Assembly (NCBI RefSeq): GCF_041296385.1
Contig: NC_091023.1
Location: 3,534,924 to 3,598,923, forward strand
Direction of reading: 5' to 3'
Source: Aphelocoma coerulescens
Lineage: Eukaryota; Chordata; Aves; Passeriformes; Corvidae
DNA: 64,000 bases
Shown here: in pieces, positions 24,703 through 52,598 of the stretch
How positions within the stretch are numbered: the first letter of the stretch is position 1
Layout of the letters: each line of letters begins with the position of its first letter
The notes under the pieces: model-generated
Told to the model about the DNA's origin: nothing
Seen by the model: the letters and a program-made list of their open reading frames with translations, nothing else
The model's database searches: none
Program-made: the position numbers and the translations under genes

Positions 24703-26533
24703 TGCCTGCTAGGAATACAGCACTGAGTGAAAACCAGGGAGCAAGACTTTGGCTCCAGTTTATATATTCTGGGAATCAAATGGAGGTGGTGATGGATACA
24801 AACAAGCCATGGACAACCATGGAGAAGTCAGGGACACCTGCTTCCCCAGAGTCAGCATTTGTTTCTGCATTCTTCTGAGCACATTAATAATCCTCTCCCC
24901 TGCAAAACAGACCCAGAAATAGCTGCCTGACAACAGAGCAATCATCTCCAAGCCTTGTACTCCCAGCTTGTCCAAACCAAAGTGTCCAAAGTGACCAGCT
25001 ACTGACTCAAAACTGGTTTCTTCCAGGTGGTGGCCAGACCAAACCCCCCCCCCCACAATCTCTCCTGCCCATCCATGGAGCAATACAAAGCAGGCTGCCT
25101 GTGGATCACAGATGAGGAGAAACACCAGCCCACATTTGAAACTCTCTGTCTCCTGTGCTTCTGAGCCAGCTTTAGCAATTTCAGAAGGAAATGCCACGCT
25201 AATCCCATATGACAATCACCTTTATGAAAGACTTATCCTGAACAGACAAAACTAATTGCTGCTCCTGTGTGTATGTTCAGACTTGGCTCATTAATTAACA
25301 TACACTTTTTTTGGCAAGACTTCTGCCCTCTGGCCTGATGCCAACAGTGACTAAATTAATGACTGTCCATGTGACAAGAGGTGGAGAGCTGAGGCATTGG
25401 ATCATTAAGTAACACACACAGGAACTCAAACAGGGAACAGTTCACGCCTTGGTCCTTGCTACACTGGAACCAGAGCAGAACTTCATTCTCCTTCCTTTCC
25501 TGCTTCACATGAAGCTTTGATTTCTCTGTCTCTTCATAGCTCTCCTAAGTCAAGGTGTCATGTTGGAATAGGTTTGTTTATGAGACAAGACAATCTGAGT
25601 TTGTGGGGCTAGAAGGCTGGTCCTGCAGGTATAAACTCAAAGCTCCAGCAACCCAAGGATCCTACACGCAAGACCTTTGTGAAAAGCTTCCAGTGAGGTA
25701 CGGTTGATTTAAATACAAAAACAGAATCTCATTGCAGGAGTTCTTGATACCTGTGCTCCATCTAATTGATGTTTTCACTCAAGTACCTCAAAGTGCTGGT
25801 TGATTTGATCAGGGACAGGGAAGCAGAGGGAAGGGAGACGGATGGGGGAGGCAATGCAAGAGGGAATAAGAGGGATGTGAGGGAGCTGCTGGCTGCTGCC
25901 CAGACCCATCTGTCCATGCAGCGACAGTTCCCAGGGCTGCTCCTCTTGCTACAACTCACCTGTGCTACAGAGCAGCACCAGCTCACCAGGTTGTGACAAA
26001 GGCGTTGTGTGTCAGCGCCCGGGAAAAGCTGCGCCTGGTTTGTTCAATGCAGGGAAGAAATGCAGGGCCAGCTTTAAAGCTGCCTGGCAAGAGGCTGACA
26101 AAATTGGTTCTTGGGTTTGTTTTCTTTCCTTTGAAAACGTTAATCAGTCACTGACATTACAGCACGTGAAGTGTCCCCCCGCCTCTCCTCCCGCTCTGCC
26201 CGCTCCCCTGAGAGCCGGGCGTCCCGCGGCGGGGTGGGGGGCACCGGGAGGGCGGGGAGGGCACAGCCCCTCGCCCTCATGAGGGGTACCGGGCAGGAGA
26301 AGAGCCGAAGGCGGGCCTGCATGGCGGCACCCGGGGGACTCCAAGGCACAGTCCCGCAGAGGCTGGCGAGAGGAAAGCCCCGTGAGACGGGACTGGGAGG
26401 ACAAAAGCGACTCCTCCCCGCCAGTGCGCGGGGGCCGCTGGGCCGGGCAGCGCCCGCCCCCCAGGACTCCCCGCCCCAGCCACCCCCGCGCCACCGCCCC
26501 GCCCTGCAGCTCCGCCCCGCCGCTGCGCGCGCG

Positions 26534-26552
26534 GCATCCTGGGTATTGCAGT
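26534..26552 (-). promoter_or_regulatory. ZNF143/THAP11 (SBS-type) motif, minus orientation
   Basis: On the minus strand it reads ACTGCAATACCCAGGATGC. This differs at three positions from the well-known promoter motif ACTACAATTCCCAGCATGC. It lies in the CpG island, 40 bp from a second copy facing the other way. Confidence 0.65.
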
Positions 26553-26592
26553 CCAGGAACGCGGTCGCGCTGCCGGTTGGCGCGGCGTGGGG

Positions 26593-26611
26593 ACTACATC
26601 TCCCGGCATGC
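26593..26611 (+). promoter_or_regulatory. ZNF143/THAP11 (SBS-type) motif, plus orientation
   Basis: It reads ACTACATCTCCCGGCATGC, a strong match to the SBS consensus (ACTACA, two variable bases, TCCC, then GCATGC). It lies just upstream of the likely STK25 leader exon. ZNF143 usually binds within about 100 bp of a TSS in CpG-island promoters. Confidence 0.75.
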
Positions 26612-26619
26612 GGCGCGGC

Positions 26620-26775
26620 GCGGCCTCCCCCACCGCCGCGCCGTGTTGTTGCGCCCGGCCCGGCGCTCCCGCCCCCCCGCCGCGCCTGGTGTCCCGGGGC
26701 AGCCCGGGGCGGCGGCGGCTCCGTGCGCCAGGGCCCGGCATGGCGCTCCCGACGGCGGCGCAGCGCTGCCCGTAG
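26620..26775 (+). other. STK25: Candidate STK25 non-coding exon 1 (5' UTR)
   Basis: The only clear acceptor before the start-codon exon is at 27,629, so a leader exon must lie upstream. The donor CCCGTAG|GTGCGG at 26,775/26,776 is the best candidate. The 5' end is not defined by sequence; 26,620 is a guess placed just after the SBS motif. A 12-codon uORF (26,740-26,775) ends exactly at this donor. Confidence 0.4.
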
Positions 26776-27629
26776 GTGCGGCGGCGCTCAGGGCCGGGCG
26801 GGCCTGTGCGGGCTGGGCGGGGCGGCGATGCGCCACAGGGGGACTCTGAGGGTGCCGGGCGGGGCTGGGGGGGAGGGGGGGCGCGCTGAGTACCCCCAGG
26901 ATGGCGAGGGGAACGCGGGAGGGGGGAGATCTCTGAGGTGTGAGGTGGGACGAGGTGTCCGTGACGGGAGTGTGGGGCCGCACCGTGGCGGGGGATGCTG
27001 GGGTCGGGGGCCCTGGAGAGGGCTGGACCGGGGGTGCCCCGAGGGGGCTGAGCTGGGGGGCCGGGCTGGGGCTCAGCTGTTGCTGGGGTGGAGGGGAGGG
27101 CCGCTGAGGAGGACAGAACTGGGGAGCAGCGGAGAGGGAGCGGGCGGGATGGTGCAGGGTTGGGGCTCCCTGAAGAGAAAGGTGTGTGCTGAGCAGCTGA
27201 GCTTTGCCTGTGGCTGTACCGGGGACAGTGGGAACGGAGGAGTGCTGCCAGGGAGAGGATGGCTGAGGAGGAGCAGAAGTAGACGATGCTGTGGGCTGTG
27301 CTGGGGAAGATGCTGCGAGTGGTGGTGAGGGAATAGAACTGTGGGGTTAACTCTAATACTGGGGAGCGTGCTGAGGTGATGGTAGGGAAGATGGAGCCTG
27401 AGACGTGGTCAGTGTATAACATTAGAGTGAGGTTCCTTGACACATCTAGAAGGCATTTCTGTAAAGAATTGAGAAATGCTGTGTGCAAGGAGGGGCTAGC
27501 ATACTTAGAACGTGTTGGCAGGTTCAAGGAGAACTTCAGGGAGGGAAAAAAGATGCGGGTAACTCTTCAGGGGAATGAGCCAACTTCCAAGAACCTCACA
27601 TAAGAGCTCTGTGTTCTTGCTTGTTACAG

Positions 27630-27714
27630 GTGACCAGTAGAGAAATCATCACTTTCCTGCTGTGCTGCCACATCCTAATCCTCCCTGATTTTGCAAAAAA
27701 CCCATTCTGTCGGC

Positions 27715-27744
<30 letters not shown>
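27630..27744 (+). CDS. STK25: STK25 start-codon exon (5' UTR 27630-27714, CDS from 27715)
   Basis: Acceptor TTGTTACAG|GTGACC and donor CCAG|GTAAGT. The ATG at 27,715 follows CGGC and encodes MAHLREFASQ, the conserved STK25 N-terminus. It ends in phase 0. Confidence 0.95.
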
Positions 27745-46707
<18,963 letters not shown>

Positions 46708-48810
46708 CACTCACACTCCCTGCTGTTGTCGTGAGGGGGAAGGATTTTTTCCAGCTTCATAAGAACTACATCTCTAATCCAGACCACCATCTGCTGTTGG
46801 ATGTGACATTGTGATGGACTCCAGGACATTTCAGAGCCTTCATGTTAGCCGTGTTTCCATGATAACCCAGGGTGGGGTTTGCAATGCAAGTACAATTTAG
46901 ACCTTTTGCAGAACCCGAGATGGGCGGTCTACTTGTTTTTACAATGTAATCAATGCAGTTTTTAATTGTTTTCCTACAATGGTTGTGTCCATTTTGGCTT
47001 GGTTTGATTCACAGCTTGTTTCTGGTAAATGCCTGGCTGCTGGGAAAAGGGAGATTCTCTTCCATTGATGTGTTTCAGAGGCAAGTCTGATGGGTTTAGT
47101 CTCCTGCCCTTCCTAAAGAAGCATTTGTGAGCAGTTGTGTGTGAGTACAGGGATGCTGGGAAGCTCTCCAGGCATTTAGGGCCTCTGGGAGAGTGAGACC
47201 CACTCTCCAGTTGTTCTGGAGGATCACTTCAAGCCCTTCACACACAAGTAACAATGCTTTCCAGTGCTGCAGCAGCTGAGCTGATACACGGTTGCTCTTT
47301 CCCAGCCTGTCATTTCATTGGAGGATAGGTTTGCTGATTGTTCTGGTTTTGGCTCTGGGACATCATTTTGTATTAGGCTTTAGTTCATCTCCTTCAGGCA
47401 ACAGCAGAACTTGCCTTGGATCTCCAGGGAGCAGAAGGCAAAGTGGGTATGTTTGCTCTGGGAGCTGGTGGAGTTCCTGTCCTTGGCACTTCTGGCAGCT
47501 GAAGCAGCTCCACAGGCAGACTGGGCAGTGCTGGTCTGAGCTGAGCAAGCCCATGTGGGGCAGAAGGGTTAAAAAGGGGAATGGGGGGAACACAACAGCT
47601 GCAGGCATCAGCAGGGCTTTGGTCCACAAGGCAGAGGGACACTACAGAGCAGGTTTTGATGCAAGAACCTGTGCTCTACATGAAGACATAAAGTGGATGG
47701 CTCATAGCAGTGTGGTGGGGCTGGGGATTCCCAAAAGCTGCTCTAGGCCTCCCTCTCCTTCTCAACCTTCCCTTTCTGGCTCCTTCTTCAGCCTGGGATC
47801 TAGACTCACTGCAGCCAGGGCTCTGCTCCAGTTGACAAGCTGGGGTGGTGTTTGGTAGCAGAGAAGGTAAAGCATCTACTGCTGCGTTGGCTGCTTAAGG
47901 TATTCCAGCAGAGCCATCCCCAGGAGCTTTGCTTTCTGTATCATACTAGTTTATAAAGCAAATCTTTAATTCAGGTAAGCACACAGATATTAAATCTACA
48001 CTTTAAAGGTCTAGAAAAATAGACTTAGGAAAATAACCCTGGACAGCTGGTTGCTTAGAGAGCTGCTCTCTAACTGAAAAGAGATTCCCATGAAGTCAGC
48101 AAGAACTCAGTTACCCAGACCTTCCTGTCTGAGTGTTTGGATGTGGATGATATGGCTCATCCCAGAGCCACTGAGAACAAAGGCTGGAGCTGTTCAGCAT
48201 TTTTTTAATGACAGGCCACTTGGTTATAAACAAGGCTTGATTTTTGGTACTTAGATTCAGACCTGCAGACTTTAAGTGCTGGGCTGCAAGTAGCTCAGGA
48301 GGACCATACATTCCCTCATCCTGGTGTATGGTGCTCACTTTACCTTATGACTGTCCTTTATTTGTCCTGATGGACAAATCCAGGCTCAGCAACGCTATGA
48401 ACTTGTACAGTAGAGAAGAGGTGCTGCTGTTGGATCTCTGCTGCAGAGCAGTGTTCTGTGGTGAGAGCCAGCTCAGAGCTTGCAGTTAGGAAGAACAGAA
48501 CAAACCCACTTTTCCCTCAGGAGGAGAAGTTAATGTAGAGACAGGACACTTGGAGAGGGGGAAGGCAGAGGCTGCAGGCCAGCACAAGGGCCCCTGCTGC
48601 TTTTGAAGTTGCTGTTCACAGCGGTAGCAAACCGTGTTGATAAGGTACCTGTATTGTTACTCACATGCTCTGCAGTGTAATGAGGAAACTTTTTAAAGGA
48701 AACAATCCCCACACCCTTCGTCCAGTACTCAAAGCAACAATGGGTTTAGTTTTCAAAAACGTTGAAAGGGATCTGCCACTTTCAATAAAGTAACAAAACA
48801 AATGAAGCTG
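46708..48810 (+). other. STK25: STK25 3' UTR (end uncertain)
   Basis: Sequence after the stop codon with no further gene. Candidate poly(A) hexamers are ATTAAA at 47,989-47,994 and AATAAA at 48,784-48,789, the latter followed by a GU-rich stretch. Which is used cannot be decided from sequence. Confidence 0.5.
48784..48789 (+). terminator. Candidate STK25 polyadenylation signal AATAAA
   Basis: Canonical hexamer about 2.1 kb after the STK25 stop, followed within about 30-45 nt by a GU-rich stretch (CTGGTGTAACTGTGTTATT). A further AATAAA at 50,458-50,463 could serve a longer form. Confidence 0.4.
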
Positions 48811-49149
48811 GTGTAACTGTGTTATTAGGGGAAGAGGATCGGTTCCAGCTGCTTTTCTCTGCATTCTTCTTGGTCTTCCCCTGAATTTTCCTCATGCATC
48901 TGTAACAGAGACCCCAGAGACAGAGCCAAGTACTTTGTGTGCAAGGATTACAGCTGCAGGCACATCAGCCTTTCCTGCTGGCACTCCTGGAAGCACACGC
49001 TGTTGGCACAGGTACAGCTGTGCACTGGGGGCACACTGCAGTGTGGTTTTTTGCTGGAGTTTGTTTAGTATTTGCAGTCTTTAGAGTCAGGCTCGACTGG
49101 CAACAGGGTATCTCTGCCTTCCTCTGTCTCACTTTGCAGCTGGGAGGGG

Positions 49150-49330
49150 GCCCGAGTGGTGGCATGGGTCACCCAGGGAGGTGGTGGAGTCTCCATCTTT
49201 GGTGATACTCCACTGCACAGATGCAGCCCTGCATGAGCAGGGATTGAACCAGACAGCCCTGAGCCTGTGTGACCTCAGGGACAGCATGAACACTCTGGAG
49301 ATGCCACTGTAATTGTGTGTAAACCCTTGT
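49150..49330 (+). repeat. CR1 LINE tail (diverged)
   Basis: Resembles the sense CR1 phrases GGTGGTGGAGTCTCCATC and, after it, GATGCAGCCCTGCATGAGCA with GGATTGAACCAGAC in place of GGTTGGACTAGAT. Confidence 0.55.
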
Positions 49331-50014
49331 GACTGTCCTTTCCTGGGCAGCAACAGAGGCGAAGGGCTCAGCTGATGCTGTGACCAACTCTGCAGTGCTC
49401 CTCATCTGTTTATGCCTTGGAGCCAAGTGGAACTGATTAATGTACTTCTGACTGTGCTTTTTGGGGGGGGGAATTTTGCTAAATGCCACGTGCTCAACTC
49501 AGCAGGCTGTTGCCAGGACAGTGGTGATGAGCCGGCCTCAGCAGCAGCAGGAATGCGGAAGCACAGGGTCAGTGCACCAGGTGCTCTGCGGGTGGGTGCA
49601 GTTTGTAATGGGAGTGATGCCTGATGCCTTATAAAAATGGAAGTCTGACAGTTAATGTCTCCCCAGCAATCAGGCACTAACCCTGCCTAGCAGAGGACTT
49701 GGCTCCTGGCACGCCAGCCCCTGTCCCCTGGCACAGCCGCGGTGCAGGCACTGCCAGGCACAGAACACCTGGAGCCCACGGCTGCTGCTGCTTCAGCAGA
49801 GCTAAAGCTGTGCTGCTGGGGCCAGTCTGAAGGACTGCTCTGGGGTAACAGAATCACTGCTATGACCAGGGAGGAGAAGGGAGCAGTCACCAGAACAGCT
49901 CCAGTCTGTTGGGTTAAATGTGTCAGGAGTTACTGCACAAAGTCTGGTTTCTTAAGCAACGAAGCAGGATGGTGTTATCCTGGATGAAGGCCAAGCATGA
50001 AGAGCGAAATCTGT

Positions 50015-50300
50015 AGTGTAGGGGTTGTTCAGCCTGGAGAAGAGAAGGCTCCAGGGTGACAAGGGCAGGAATGGCTTCACACTGACAGGGCAGGGTTAGA
50101 TGGGCTCTTGGGAAGAAATTCTTCCCTGTGAGGGAGGTGAGGCCCTGGCACAGGTTGCCCGGAGAAGCTGGGGCTGCCCCATCCCTGGAAGTGTCCAAGG
50201 CCAGGTTTGACGGGGCTTGGGGCACACTGGGCTAGTGGAAGGTGTCCACGCCTGTGGTGGGGAGGGGACGGGGTGGAACTGGATGGTCTTTGAAATAGTG
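50015..50300 (+). repeat. CR1 LINE 3' fragment, about 290 bp
   Basis: Sense CR1: GGGGTTGTTCAGCCTGGAGA, AAGAAATTCTTCCCTGTGAG, GGGCTAGTGGAAGGTGTCC and GGAACTGGATGGTCTTTGAA. Confidence 0.9.
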
Positions 50301-51531
50301 AGACCATGGCTATTAAGCCCTGCAGTCACAAATGCATCTCCCCCTCATGTACACCTTAGCTCCATAGCAAGAACATAATGCATAAGGGCCTGTTTTAATT
50401 CTGTTCTTGCCTAATGCTCCTGTTAAGGAAACTTCTCATGGTTGTAGTTAAGAGAAAAATAAAGTATTTCACAGAACTGATACACCACTGAAATCCCCAC
50501 CACTTTTAAAGTTCACTGAGGTAAGGCAGCTGCAGTTTTGCTCGGAATAGCAAAGCTTTTGGCTTTTCTAGCCTGAGCTCCTGCACTATAAATGCACAGA
50601 CATTTGAGCTCAGTATTCTCAAACCTAGAAGAGGCTTTTGCTGCCTGCTGTCCTTCCAGAGCCTCCTGGTTTAGAGACCCCACCTCAGCAGTTGCATCTT
50701 TAAGAGAGATGCTGAGCTGCAGGTTCAGCACAGGAGCAACTAAAGGATCATTCACTCACCAGCCCAAAAACCATAGGGAAAGACCCTTGCTCACTGTGGG
50801 GCAAGTGCCACTCAAGCTCCACAAAGGCAGTTCTGCCACCTCCTCCACACCATCCCCACTCTGTCTGGAGAGCACTTGGTACAGGGTGAGCTGAGATCCA
50901 GAGTTGTGGAAAACTACTGAGTAACTTGAACATGGAATGGTGGGCCCAGGAATAAGAGGCTGAGAGAGTTTTATACCAAGATGCTATTTACTTTGAACAG
51001 TCATATTCAGCCACATGTCTAATCAATCCACATGGATACACCTACAACAGGTAATTAAAAAAATAATAAATGAAGATGCTAATAAATTAAGTACATTTAA
51101 CTTAGATGGGACAATGGTCTTTGTGAGAGCGGCAGCAAAGGCTGGATCTGCAGTCACTCCTCTAGGATGCAAATGCCAAGCAAGAAAATCCCTCTGGACT
51201 CCCCATCCCTTCAGTCCTCATCCTGCTTGAGACTGTAACTGAACACTCGTGCTGGCCTCTGTCCTTCCCATTGTCCCATGGGATCTCCACATTCCTCCAT
51301 CCTCACAGCATGCAACACTTTCCTTTTTCTTTCACTGCTTCACTGCATTGTTCCTTCTGTTAGTACACAAACACTTTTCTATCTAATATAAATCAGTCTC
51401 CTCAGCCCATCAAAGCCACGTCCAACAGCATCTTGTGGCACTTAGCGTGCATCAGTCCTTGTGGAGGCACCCAAAGGTGACAGCTTTACAAAAGAGAACA
51501 AGCTGCAAACATTTCAGAGTTAATACAGAAA

Positions 51532-51537
51532 TTTAAT
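51532..51537 (-). terminator. Candidate FARP2 polyadenylation signal ATTAAA
   Basis: On the minus strand this is ATTAAA, about 975 nt after the FARP2 stop codon. I found no minus-strand AATAAA between here and the stop, so this is the best candidate. Confidence 0.4.
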
Positions 51538-52510
51538 AGAGTCCACAGACACTACTGCTCCATCTGGAATCCAGTGACTTTTACACCTTCATGAGAAAGA
51601 GAAGATGGATCCCACCCCGAACTGAAATAGATGATTAGGGATTTTCAGAAGTCTTTGCATGACAAAAGCACAAGCAACAGTGACTTTCAGAGGCTTGTTC
51701 TCCTACAGTGCTTAAATGCCTTGAAAACATCACCCACACCAGAGTGGAGAGTGTTTGCCATCCCGTGCCTTACTTAACTCCTACTACAGGATAAAGAAAC
51801 TGGAGCTGTGATATGAGAACAGTGATTGAGTTCAGAGGACAAACCATGCACCCCCCTGCACCGATCCACAACACACCAACACCTCAACAGCTCAGCAGAG
51901 ACTCAGTCCTCCTGCTTCCCTGGAAAACTGCTGCTGTGGCAGCTCCTGAGGAGCAGAGCTGTTCTGGGAGAGCTGCAGTGTCTGTTCAGAATGAGCTGTG
52001 GGTAAGCCAATGCACCATGTGTTCCTGTTAGTCTGAGACAGCTGTGCCAGCAGGCTGATGGTGACAGCAGCAGGACGGGTTGTGCCGCCAGCCCCGCGGA
52101 GCACCTGGGGCCTGGGAGCCCTGGCACCCGCTGCTGCCAGCCAACTACACCACTGGAAGCTGCTGCTTTTCTCCCATGTGTGCTGATCATCCAGTCAAAA
52201 TGTAAAAACAAGGTGGTACCTGCCTTCAGGGCAGGTGAAGGTGTTACTGTACAGGTACAGTGGAACAAGAACCCTTCCACGATGTGTGCGCACTGCATCA
52301 CTGCTGTTGTTGGGTTCAGCTGGAACGGACTTGACCCTCTTCCACACCATCGGGAATGGATGCGATCCCTGTCTGCAGCCCCCTCACTCCCACTTTCCAT
52401 CCCAGGGGAAATGAGCCCTCCTGGGTCTTTGCTTTATCAACTCCAGACACTCCTGTTCCCACCTGCTTCTTTTGTTGGTGTTGCCAGCAGAGATCCAGCT
52501 CTGCCCCACA
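51538..52510 (-). other. FARP2: FARP2 3' UTR (end inferred)
   Basis: Minus-strand sequence following the TGA at 52,513-52,511, down to the candidate ATTAAA. No other gene or repeat was recognised in it. Confidence 0.5.
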
Positions 52511-52598
52511 TCAGTCTGTGTGAGTGTCCTTCTCCTTGGGAAGCAGCAGGCTCGACCTGGCCGGAGAGCTGGTGGCTCTTTTGATCACCTCCATCCAC
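52511..52598 (-). CDS. FARP2: FARP2 last coding exon: PH2 C-terminal helix and tail
   Basis: 88 coding bases including TGA (52,513-52,511). Acceptor TTCTTGGTAG|GTGGAT. With the split Arg it reads RWMEVIKRATSSPARSSLLL then PKEKDTHTD. The tryptophan of the PH C-terminal helix is present. The tail after TSS is shorter than, and different from, the human one as I recall it. Confidence 0.92.

Larger units (their letters stand above)
9765..26160. other. BOK 5' region / intergenic DNA between BOK and STK25
   Basis: No coding exon was recognised on either strand over 16 kb. It probably contains BOK's non-coding first exon(s) and intron. It holds CR1 tails at 11.4, 17.6, 18.9 and 21.5 kb, a longer CR1 at 22.6-23.0 kb, a CpG-enriched patch at 21.85-22.34 kb, an A-run at about 10,260, an A/GA microsatellite at about 24,677-24,702 and a C-run at about 25,047. 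The longest open frame here (148 codons, minus strand, 12,144-11,698) shows no domain I know. Confidence 0.6.
26160..27100. promoter_or_regulatory. CpG island, STK25 promoter (possibly bidirectional)
   Basis: Very GC-rich and CpG-dense DNA directly upstream of the first STK25 coding exon, the typical form of a housekeeping promoter. It contains two opposed ZNF143/SBS-like 19-mers, several CCCGCCC-type GC boxes and a candidate STK25 leader exon. No TATA box is evident. Divergent transcription towards BOK is possible but not shown. Confidence 0.85.
48811..51531. other. Intergenic DNA between the STK25 and FARP2 3' ends
   Basis: Holds a CR1 tail at about 49,150-49,330, a CR1 at 50,015-50,300, a G-run at 49,462-49,470 and a second plus-strand AATAAA at 50,458. 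An AT-rich stretch lies at 51,050-51,110. No gene was recognised. Confidence 0.5.

Noticed and set aside
24760..25215. 151-codon minus-strand open frame between BOK and STK25
   Set aside because: No recognisable domain, plausible neighbours or splice partners; within chance length for 16 kb of non-coding DNA.
26171..27328. 385-codon plus-strand open frame across the CpG island
   Set aside because: GC-rich DNA has few stop codons; the product is low-complexity Arg/Gly/Pro/Ala, overlaps an equally long minus-strand frame, and has no known domain.
26277..27527. 416-codon minus-strand open frame across the CpG island
   Set aside because: Same composition effect; proline/serine/alanine-rich with no domain and no splice logic towards BOK.
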